DNA from: Candidatus Latescibacterota bacterium
GTDB taxonomy: Bacteria; Latescibacterota; UBA2968; UBA8231
Direction: 5' to 3'
Assembly (NCBI GenBank): GCA_016187725.1
Contig: JACPJE010000215.1
Location: 1 to 42,698 of the forward strand
Length of the DNA: 42,698 nucleotides
Positions within the stretch are counted from its first letter, which is position 1. The number at the start of each line of letters is the position of its first letter. A program made the position numbers and the translations under genes. The notes beneath the pieces were generated by a model. It was not told the DNA's origin. It searched no databases and saw nothing but the letters and a program-made list of their open reading frames with translations. Positions 37,316-42,698 of the stretch are shown here, piece by piece.

Positions 37316-37893
37316 CTTGCGGCCGCGTTGCCGCGCACTCTCAGCTCGAAGGGGGCACTCAATTCCGGGCTGGTGAAGCGCAGGATGCCCTCGGCCGGCT
37401 CAGTGCTCCTGGGGCTGAAGCGGATTTGCAGGACCTGTTTGGCGCCGGGGGCCAATTCGAAGGGAAAATTCGGAGGGTCCACCAGTGAAAAGCGTTTGCC
37501 CGGCCGCATCCTTTTCCACACCACGTCCACCGGAACCGTTTCTTCGCCGCTATTGGTGATGGTGAATTCCTTGACCACCGTCTCCTGGCGCAGAAACTGT
37601 TCGGTGATGTCCATCACCTGATCGGTCAACCTCTTGCCCACCGTGAAGAAGGCGATGGCGCCGATAATACTGAGGACCGCAAAGATCAGCCCGATGCTCC
37701 ATCCCCGGCTCATCCCTCGGCCTTCCATCCGGTCGACCAGCGGATTGAGCACGTAGGAAATGATAAAGGCGATGACAAAGGGAACCAGGATCTCGCGGAT
37801 GGCATAGAGAAACCAGCCTACTCCCAGGAGCACGACCAAGCCCAGCAAGACCTTGACCAGGCGAGCCCAGCTGAAATTCTTGTCTTGATTCAT
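37312..37893 (-). CDS. AI-2E/PerM family permease, N-terminal part fused to an ASH-like beta domain
   Basis: 193 aa. Residues 1-100 are the first three helices of an AI-2E permease (VKVLLGLVVLLGVGWFLYAI, LVPFVIAFIISYVLNPLVDR, WSIGLIFAVLSIIGAIAFF). Residues about 101-190 are foreign to the family: a beta-sandwich with KEFTITNSGEETVPVDVVW, FPFELAPGAKQVLQIRFSP and LRFTSPELSAPFELRVRG, the pattern of ASH (ASPM-SPD2-Hydin) or similar immunoglobulin-like domains. It should face the periplasm. The reading frame ends right after this domain, and the rest of the permease restarts in another frame at an overlapping GTGA. It follows the cNMP-domain gene by 11 bases. Confidence 0.82.
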   Translation of the reverse strand: MNQDKNFSWARLVKVLLGLVVLLGVGWFLYAIREILVPFVIAFIISYVLNPLVDRMEGRGMSRGWSIGLIFAVLSIIGAIAFFTVGKRLTDQVMDITEQFLRQETVVKEFTITNSGEETVPVDVVWKRMRPGKRFSLVDPPNFPFELAPGAKQVLQIRFSPRSTEPAEGILRFTSPELSAPFELRVRGNAAAR

Positions 37894-37904
37894 AGGGGCA
37901 GGGC

Positions 37905-38492
37905 TCAGTTGGATTTGGGATTGGAGGTCGCGGTCCCAGGCAGGCCGGCCAACTCCTCCCGGGCCTCTAGCTGACGCTCGGCTTGGATGGCCCTTTCCCG
38001 GGCTTCTTTGAGCAGGCGGTTGGTCTGGCGCAGGCGGAAGGAGATCATCTGGGACAGGCGCATGATCACCTTGAGGCCCATGCGGGGGTTGCGGTCGATC
38101 AATTCGAGCATGTCGGGCCTGAAAAAGCCGATGGCCTGGCAGGGTTCCAAGGCCACGGCCGAGGCCGTGCGAGGGGACTCGTCCAGCAGGGCCTGCTCAC
38201 CGAAGAAATCCCCCGGTCCCAGGGTGGCCAGTTTGATCGGCTGCCCCTGCTCTCCGGCGTGGAGGATCTGGATCTGACCGGTGAGGATGATGTACATCCC
38301 CACCCCCTTTTCGCCCTCGCGGACGATGGCTTCATCGACGGCAAAGCTGCGGTGGTGGAGGATGTCCTCGACCTTGGCGAACTCCCGTTGGTTGAAATCC
38401 TGGAATATGGGAATGCGCTGCAGGACCTCGAAAAGCGATTCATTTTTCTCGGCCTGACGGTTGAAGAGCCTGCCCCAGAAAGGATCAGCCAT
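37905..38492 (-). CDS. Cyclic-nucleotide-binding-domain protein without DNA-binding domain
   Basis: 195 aa from ATG 38492 (MADPFWGRLFNRQAEKNESL). The cNMP-binding domain covers about 25-140: LQRIPIFQDFNQREFAKVED, VREGEKGVGMYIILTGQIQI and phosphate-binding cassette FGEQALLDESPRTASAVA, which keeps the Glu and Arg used for ligand binding. Residues 140-185 form a charged helix or coiled coil (SFRLRQTNRLLKEARERA) instead of the Crp helix-turn-helix. A ligand-dependent regulator acting by protein contact is likely, perhaps on the permease encoded next. An in-frame start at 38561 lies within the trxA terminator and is unlikely. Confidence 0.88.
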   Translation of the reverse strand: MADPFWGRLFNRQAEKNESLFEVLQRIPIFQDFNQREFAKVEDILHHRSFAVDEAIVREGEKGVGMYIILTGQIQILHAGEQGQPIKLATLGPGDFFGEQALLDESPRTASAVALEPCQAIGFFRPDMLELIDRNPRMGLKVIMRLSQMISFRLRQTNRLLKEARERAIQAERQLEAREELAGLPGTATSNPKSN

Positions 38493-38508
38493 CGCCACTC
38501 GCCTGATG

Positions 38509-38546
38509 AAAAAACGACTCCTTCGAGATCTCGAAAGAGCCGTTTT
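38509..38546 (-). terminator. Rho-independent terminator after trxA
   Basis: On the minus strand, AAAACGGCTC pairs with GAGTCGTTTT around the perfect palindrome TTCGAGATCTCGAA, then T residues to 38509. A second hairpin without T-tract (CCGCC/GGCGG at 38562-38577) lies between it and the trxA stop. The terminator ends 16 bases before the next gene on the same strand. Confidence 0.85.
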
Positions 38547-38583
38547 GCATTGCGGAACCACCCGCCAATACAGGCGGAGGGGA

Positions 38584-38913
38584 TCAGTTGGCCAGAACCG
38601 CGTCCAGCTTTTCGACGATCTGCTTCTTGGGCACTGCGCCGATGACCTGGTCGGCGACCTTTCCGCCTTTGAAGATCAACAAGGTGGGAATGCTGCGGAT
38701 CCCGTAGTCCGTCGCCGTCTTCTGCGCGCTGTCCACGTCGAGCTTGGCCACCTTGGCGCGGCCCTGGTATTCCGTGGCCAGGGCTTCCACCACCGGGGCA
38801 ACCATGCGGCAGGGACCGCACCACACTGCCCAAAAATCTACCAGCACCGGTAGATTGGACTCCAACACCTCTTTGGAGAAATTCTCATCGGTCAGGGTAA
38901 TCGGCTCGCTCAT
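38584..38913 (-). CDS. trxA: Thioredoxin
   Basis: 109 aa, standard length. Small dithiol protein that reduces disulfides in the cytoplasm. Active site [20 protein letters not shown], the cis-Pro loop [15 protein letters not shown], and the C-terminal helix [13 protein letters not shown] are all present. There is no signal peptide. It has its own near-consensus promoter, a GAGGTGG ribosome site and its own terminator, so it is a single-gene unit. Confidence 0.97.
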   Translation of the reverse strand: MSEPITLTDENFSKEVLESNLPVLVDFWAVWCGPCRMVAPVVEALATEYQGRAKVAKLDVDSAQKTATDYGIRSIPTLLIFKGGKVADQVIGAVPKKQIVEKLDAVLAN

Positions 38914-38967
38914 GCACCACCTCGCTGAACATCGCTGCTTTGGGTTGATTGGTGCAAATACTGGGTT

Positions 38968-38996
38968 AGTATAACCAGCCTTTCCTACCCTGTCAA
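38968..38996 (-). promoter_or_regulatory. trxA: Sigma70-type promoter for trxA
   Basis: On the minus strand, -35 TTGACA (38996-38991), 17-base spacer, -10 TATACT (38973-38968). The predicted start near 38961 leaves a leader of about 48 nt. The -35 box overlaps the stop codon of holA. Confidence 0.8.
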
Positions 38997-40021
38997 CCCA
39001 CCTTGGGCGAGGCGCACAGGCGCCAGAGCAGCAGTTCGAGCAGGGCCTCCTCCTGCCGGTGCGCCTTGCTCTTCAACTGGTCATCCGCCCAGAGCAAGGC
39101 CCCCATCCCCTCCCAAAGTTGGGCCGGCGGGCAGCGGCGGGCTTGGTCGAGGTACTGGTCCAGAAAAAAGCTGGAGATCCCCAATTCCCCGGCCAGCTCT
39201 TCCCTGGGAAGGCGCCGGCGCAGCAACTCCTGGGCTTTCAGCAACAACTGGAAGTGGCGGTGTATCATCCACAGCACCCGGCCGGGTTCTTCTCCCTGGT
39301 CCAGCAGCGAGCGCAACAACTGCCCCGCCTTGGGGTGGTGCCGCTGGCCGATGGCGTGGGTCAGGGCGAAGATGTCCCCCTGGGGATGCCCGCCCACCAC
39401 CTGGTCCACCAAGGGGCCGGTGATCCGCGCTCCCTCGCCGGCGTAGAGCGCCAGCTTTTCCAGCTCTCCGGCCAGCTCGCGCAGCCCGGGGCCGGCGCTT
39501 TGCCGCAGGTGCTCCACCGCCTCGCCGTCCATCTTCAGACCCCGCTGGCTGGCGTGGCGCTGGATCCACTGGGGGAGCTGATTGTCGAATGGAGGGCGGA
39601 ATTCAGCCGCCCGTCCCTGTCTGGCCAGTTGCTGAAAAAACCGGCGGCGCATATCCACCTTGGCCCCCATGGCGACCAGCACCGTGGTCTGGGCTGGCTT
39701 TTCCACCACGGTTTCCAGGCTGCGGCATTGATCGATCGTCAGCTCTTCGCAGCCTTTGAGCACCGCCAGCCGGTGGCTGGCCAGCAGCGGATAGGCGTAG
39801 TAGAAGTCGAGTAAACGCTCCAGTGAAAGCTGGTCGGCGTGGAATACCTCCAGGTTGAACTCTCTGGCCACCTCGGGCGCCAGCTTTTCCACCAGCCAGG
39901 CACAGGTCGAGTCCCGCTCGTAATCCTCTTCGCCGTACAGCAGGTAGTAGAGCCCCCTCCCCCCACCCTCTACCTCGCGGCGCAGTTCCTCGGGTCCTCT
40001 GCGTGCGGCGGGACGGTTCAC
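38993..40021 (-). CDS. holA: DNA polymerase III delta subunit
   Basis: 342 aa from a GTG at 40021 that overlaps the stop of the small upstream gene (GTGA). HolA opens the beta clamp during loading. Seen: [20 protein letters not shown] (degenerate nucleotide-binding strand, typical for delta), [39 protein letters not shown], the helical middle ([15 protein letters not shown]) and the C-terminal collar domain ([18 protein letters not shown]). The sequence is diverged but ordered as in the family. Longer in-frame reading to 40246 covers the small membrane gene and is not used. Confidence 0.9.
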   Translation of the reverse strand: MNRPAARRGPEELRREVEGGGRGLYYLLYGEEDYERDSTCAWLVEKLAPEVAREFNLEVFHADQLSLERLLDFYYAYPLLASHRLAVLKGCEELTIDQCRSLETVVEKPAQTTVLVAMGAKVDMRRRFFQQLARQGRAAEFRPPFDNQLPQWIQRHASQRGLKMDGEAVEHLRQSAGPGLRELAGELEKLALYAGEGARITGPLVDQVVGGHPQGDIFALTHAIGQRHHPKAGQLLRSLLDQGEEPGRVLWMIHRHFQLLLKAQELLRRRLPREELAGELGISSFFLDQYLDQARRCPPAQLWEGMGALLWADDQLKSKAHRQEEALLELLLWRLCASPKVG

Positions 40022-40188
40022 TTCCCTTCCTCGACCTCGAACTGGGCTTCCACCGGCCGCCGCCCTCCCGGGGAGCTGTGCTGAGGAGGCCGGGGCGCGT
40101 TCTTCATCACCCGCCATACCGCCGCGATATTCCGCCAGGCACGGTATCCCAGGTAGGCGATAAACGCCCAGATAGCCAGCTTGATCAC
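40018..40188 (-). CDS. Small single-pass membrane protein upstream of holA
   Basis: 56 aa from GTG 40188, too short for routine ORF calls. The N-terminus is one membrane helix (IKLAIWAFIAYLGYRAW), then a basic turn (RNIAAVWRVMKN) and a Pro/Ser/Gly-rich, acidic-ended tail ([10 protein letters not shown]). Purine-rich ribosome-binding sequence (GGAGAGGAGAAAGGGAT) precedes the start, and the stop overlaps the holA GTG. A well-placed promoter lies upstream. The layout resembles the short DUF-type inner-membrane proteins found before unrelated housekeeping genes; the function is unknown. Confidence 0.65.
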   Translation of the reverse strand: MIKLAIWAFIAYLGYRAWRNIAAVWRVMKNAPRPPQHSSPGGRRPVEAQFEVEEGK

Positions 40189-40216
40189 CTCGAATCCCTT
40201 TCTCCTCTCCAGAATA

Positions 40217-40246
40217 AAAATAACGGCCTCCCTCTTCCTGCGTCAA
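40217..40246 (-). promoter_or_regulatory. Sigma70-type promoter for the small membrane gene and holA
   Basis: On the minus strand, -35 TTGACG (40246-40241), 18-base spacer, -10 TATTTT (40222-40217). Its -35 abuts the -35 of the divergent promoter within the palindromic sequence CGTCAATTGACA. Confidence 0.6.
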
Positions 40247-40275
40247 TTGACATGGTCAGGGGGGGCCTGTAGTTT
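40247..40275 (+). promoter_or_regulatory. Promoter for the DapB-like dehydrogenase gene
   Basis: -35 TTGACA (40247-40252), 17-base spacer containing seven G, -10 TAGTTT (40270-40275). The predicted start near 40282 gives a leader of about 77 nt. The -10 is weak, so an activator may be needed. Confidence 0.55.
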
Positions 40276-40358
40276 GTACGACATCTCAGAGAATGGGGTA
40301 TGGCTTTGCAGGCGATACGCAGCGAATTGCCCCTTTCCCCGTATCGGAGAGGATTTTC

Positions 40359-41357
40359 ATGCCCGCACAACTGAAGGTCGTCCAGATGGGCCTGGGCCCC
40401 ATCGGCCAGCGCCTGGTGCAGTACCTGGCGCAGCGCCCCTTTGTCGAACTGGTGGGAGCCATCGACATCGATCCCCAGAAGGCGGGCAGGGATGTGGGGC
40501 TGCTCTCCGGCACCAGGGAACTGGGAGTGGAGATTTCCGCAGATGCCGGGCAGGTTCTGCAGCGCCAGGCCCATGCCGTGATCCTGACCACCGACTCCTC
40601 CCTGGCCCGCATCAGACCCCAATTGGAGGAGTGTCTGCGGGCCGGCAAATCAGTGGTCTCCACCTGTGAGGAACTGGCCTACCCCTTCGAGGATCAACCC
40701 GAGATCTGTTCGCAACTCGACGAACTGGCGCGCCAAAACAGTGTGGCCCTGCTGGGCACCGGGGTAAATCCAGGCTTTCTCATGGATGCCCTGCCCCTTT
40801 TCCTGTCCAGCGTCTGTCAGCAGGTCACCCGGGTGACCGTGGAAAGACATCAGGATGCGGCCATCCGCCGCCTGCCCTTCCAGCGCAAGATCGGCGCCGG
40901 CCTGAGCCCTGAGGAGTTCGACGCCCAGTACCGGGCCGGCCACCTCCGCCACGTGGGCTTTGCCCAGTCCATCCGGCTCATCGCCCATGCCTTTGGCTGG
41001 CACCTGGACCGCGTGGAGGAGAGCGTGGAGCCCGTAATCGCCCGAGGTCCGACTGCCAGCGCCTTCATCCAGGTTGCACCCGGGCAATGCGCCGGCCTGC
41101 GCCAGCTAGCCCGCGGCTACCGAAGGGGTGAAGCCCTCATCGCGCTTGAACTGGAGGCGTACCTGGGTCATCCCGCCCCCAGGGACACGGTGACCATCCA
41201 CGGCCAGCCCACCTTGTCCTCCACCATCCAGGGCGGGGTGGACGGCGATATCGCCACCTGCGCCATGGTGATCAACGCCCTCCAGGCCCTGCGCAGCGCC
41301 CGCCCCGGCCTGCGCACCATGGCCGACATCCCCCTGACCCACTGGTGCGGAGCCTAG
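40359..41357 (+). CDS. DapB-like NAD(P)-dependent amine dehydrogenase (2,4-diaminopentanoate dehydrogenase family)
   Basis: 332 aa from ATG 40359, with GGAGAGG upstream. Rossmann start VVQMGLGPIGQRLVQYLAQR (GxGxxG), then VGAIDIDPQKAGRDVG. Family marks of the dihydrodipicolinate-reductase-like group that includes 2,4-diaminopentanoate dehydrogenase: GTGVNPGFLMDALPLFLSS, HLRHVGFAQSIRLIAHAFGW and the C-terminal VDGDIATCAMVINALQALRS. Known members deaminate diamino acids in ornithine breakdown; the substrate here is not fixed by sequence. Its end overlaps the convergent enolase-family gene by 4 bases. No ornithine pathway genes are adjacent. Confidence 0.85.
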   Translation: MPAQLKVVQMGLGPIGQRLVQYLAQRPFVELVGAIDIDPQKAGRDVGLLSGTRELGVEISADAGQVLQRQAHAVILTTDSSLARIRPQLEECLRAGKSVVSTCEELAYPFEDQPEICSQLDELARQNSVALLGTGVNPGFLMDALPLFLSSVCQQVTRVTVERHQDAAIRRLPFQRKIGAGLSPEEFDAQYRAGHLRHVGFAQSIRLIAHAFGWHLDRVEESVEPVIARGPTASAFIQVAPGQCAGLRQLARGYRRGEALIALELEAYLGHPAPRDTVTIHGQPTLSSTIQGGVDGDIATCAMVINALQALRSARPGLRTMADIPLTHWCGA

Positions 41358-42505
41358 CGCTTCAGCAACGCCGGGTCATAGGGGAGGTACTGCCCCCGCT
41401 CGCGATAGTGCCGGTGGTATTTTTCCACCTTTTCCTCGTCCACCTCCACTCCCAAACCCGGTCCCGCAGGCAATCCCCACTTGGGGCCCTCGGCAATGGG
41501 CAATCCCCCGGTCAATATATCCCCCTGCATCATCTGGGCAGTTTGCTGATGGCCATCGACGATGCGGGGCAAGGTCAGCAGTACCTGGTGGCAGGCCGCC
41601 GCCGCCAGTCCCAATTCGCCGTGGGTGTGCTTGCACACCGACAGCCCCTCCACCCCCGCCGCCCAGGAAAGCCGGTGGAAGAGCCCCAGAGATCCCACCC
41701 AGTAGGGGCTGAAGCAGAGCACGTCGCAGGAACGGCGCTTGATCACTTCCCAGGCGTCGGCCACCCGCCACAGCCCTTCGTTGGCGGCCAGGGGCACCCG
41801 CACCTTGGCCTTGAGTTCCAGCATGTTTTCCACCGGGTGGGCCGGCACGGGCTGCTCGGCAAAATCGATATTCCACACATCGAGTTCCCCTAGGTACCGC
41901 TGGGCCTGGGCCACGCTCCAGGCCTGGTTGGCGTCGATGCGCAGCCGGCGCCGGGGCCCGATGCTCTTGCGCACGAGCGCTAGGGCTTCCTTCTCAAACT
42001 CTACATCCACCCCCACCTTTACATAGAACACCTCGTACCCCCGCTCCACTCCTTCGCGGCACTGGGTTTCCAGCCTTTGCAGATCGCCATAGCTCAGGTA
42101 GTAGAAGTAATCGACCTCCCGCCGCTGCAACCCGCCCAGCAGATTGTACACCGGCTGACCGCAGGCCTTGCCACACAGGTCCCACAGCGCCATGTCTACC
42201 CCTGCCCAGGCGAAGTTGAAGGTGCTCTCGCGGAAGTTCCACACCCCCTGGTGGAAACAGCGCTGCCACAGCCCTTCCCGTTCCCAGGGGTCGCGTCCCA
42301 GCAGGAAGGGGTGGAAGGCCTTGAGGGTTTCCAGTACGGACTCCACATTGGCCCCGCTGCAGCTCTCCCCCCAGCCCACCAGCCCATGGTCAGTTGTTAT
42401 TTTTACCACCACGTCCGTCACCCCGTCCCGATTGACCTGGGCGCTGTCCTCGCGGTAGATGTACGGGACACTGACGATCTTGAAGTCGAGGTCGGTTATC
42501 ACCAT
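41354..42505 (-). CDS. Enolase-superfamily enzyme (mandelate racemase/muconate lactonizing type)
   Basis: 383 aa from ATG 42505 (MVITDLDFKIVSVPYIY). The N-terminal capping domain covers about 1-120 (WGESCSGANVESVLETL, AGVDMALWDLCGKACGQPVY). The barrel holds YEVFYVKVGVD (catalytic Lys region), metal ligands Asp in RIDANQAWS, Glu in IDFAEQPVP and Glu in LAANEGLW, and a late KHTHGELG segment. The family abstracts a proton next to a carboxylate to racemize, cyclise or dehydrate; this may be a sugar-acid dehydratase or a cycloisomerase. Met26 of the longer frame was chosen because earlier codons run into the terminator hairpin. Confidence 0.88.
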   Translation of the reverse strand: MVITDLDFKIVSVPYIYREDSAQVNRDGVTDVVVKITTDHGLVGWGESCSGANVESVLETLKAFHPFLLGRDPWEREGLWQRCFHQGVWNFRESTFNFAWAGVDMALWDLCGKACGQPVYNLLGGLQRREVDYFYYLSYGDLQRLETQCREGVERGYEVFYVKVGVDVEFEKEALALVRKSIGPRRRLRIDANQAWSVAQAQRYLGELDVWNIDFAEQPVPAHPVENMLELKAKVRVPLAANEGLWRVADAWEVIKRRSCDVLCFSPYWVGSLGLFHRLSWAAGVEGLSVCKHTHGELGLAAAACHQVLLTLPRIVDGHQQTAQMMQGDILTGGLPIAEGPKWGLPAGPGLGVEVDEEKVEKYHRHYRERGQYLPYDPALLKR

Positions 42506-42537
42506 GGTTGTTGTCCTGCTCCCTCCTAGCCATAAAC

Positions 42538-42565
42538 AAAAAAGGCTGCCCTGAAAAGGGCAGCC
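42538..42565 (-). terminator. Rho-independent terminator after the outer-membrane protein gene
   Basis: GGCTGCCCT (42544-42552), GAAA loop, AGGGCAGCC (42557-42565). On the minus strand it is followed by six T (42543-42538). It is a strong hairpin 25 bases after the stop of the partial gene, and 32 bases before the enolase-family start on the same strand. Confidence 0.9.
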
Positions 42566-42590
42566 CTGCTCGATCGGCACTCAGCGCTGC

Positions 42591-42698
42591 TCAGAACTCG
42601 TATGCCAGGGAGAAGCGATGGGCGCCGTTGGTCTCGGTCAACTCCAGCGGGATGTGATAACTGTAGTCCAACCACATCTGCTTCCACCCATACCCCAA
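42591..42698 (-). CDS. C-terminal end of an outer-membrane beta-barrel protein
   Basis: The last 35 residues of a protein cut by the right edge. They alternate polar and hydrophobic residues in two strands (KQMWLDYSYHIPLE, then GAHRFSLAYEF) and end in Phe, the classical signal for insertion by the Bam machinery. The ending resembles PorV/UPF0164-like barrels, whose last strand often reads HR-S--Y-F, but 35 residues do not prove it. A terminator follows the stop. Confidence 0.65.
   Translation of the reverse strand: MGYGWKQMWLDYSYHIPLELTETNGAHRFSLAYEF

Noticed and set aside
38993-40246. HolA extended to 417 aa
   Set aside because: The start at 40246 is the TTG of a promoter -35 box, and the extension overlaps a credible small membrane gene in another frame.

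Overview
The window looks like chromosomal core sequence from a GC-rich, diderm (Gram-negative-type) bacterium. Support for two membranes comes from an OmpA-family protein, an SLH/TPR lipoprotein, a SPOR-domain lipoprotein, a lipoprotein hydrolase and the last strand of an outer-membrane beta-barrel. I cannot place the phylum from sequence alone. The mix (exosortase with a dedicated target, RqcH/NFACT, a paired M16 peptidase locus, single-chain GcvP, an EpmA-like enzyme, GTG/TTG starts) fits an uncultured or poorly sampled lineage better than a textbook proteobacterium. I see no insertion sequence, prophage, CRISPR array or rRNA. Coding density is very high, and most genes are joined by 4-base stop/start overlaps (ATGA, GTGA, TTGA).

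Layout. 1-4.4 kb (minus): the start of an exported protein, a TPR/SLH lipoprotein directly behind tRNA-Gly(CCC), miaA, and a three-gene exosortase unit (target, sortase, membrane partner). 4.4-9.7 kb (minus): valS, an ompA-like gene and rqcH as one transcript with a clear sigma70-type promoter. 9.8-14.5 kb (plus): a coupled operon of murQ, an aldo/keto reductase, an unknown protein, a D-threonine-aldolase-fold PLP enzyme and a sulfatase-fold enzyme, possibly opened by a tiny membrane peptide. 14.5-17.3 kb (minus): hemL, SPOR lipoprotein, RibL-like nucleotidyltransferase, GNAT. 17.4-24.8 kb: a lone CheY-like receiver (plus) facing a minus operon of ABC exporter, unknown 366-aa protein, inactive plus active M16 peptidases, THUMP/methyltransferase-like protein and FliN.

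25.1-32.4 kb: trmJ (plus), then a minus operon coaE-gcvT-gcvP-gmd-lipoprotein hydrolase. 32.4-36.4 kb: clpP (plus) opposite a minus run of cold-shock-domain protein, clpX, terminator, epmA-like. 36.5-40.2 kb (minus): small membrane protein-holA, then trxA, terminator, a cyclic-nucleotide-binding-domain protein, and an AI-2E/PerM-type permease split into two ORFs. 40.3-42.7 kb: a DapB-like dehydrogenase (plus) against an enolase-superfamily enzyme (minus), then the end of an outer-membrane protein gene.

How the parts connect. Protein quality control is concentrated here (ClpP, ClpX, RqcH, thioredoxin, M16 peptidases), together with translation functions (valS, miaA, trmJ, tRNA-Gly, EpmA-like). 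The points most worth follow-up are: a ClpP whose catalytic Asp is Asn (Ser98-His123-Asn172); a self-contained exosortase/target trio; a permease interrupted by an ASH-like beta domain exactly where its gene is split; the murQ-linked operon; and several genes placed directly behind a terminator or tRNA with no room for their own promoter. Eight promoters close to TTGACA-N17/18-TATAAT can be read directly.
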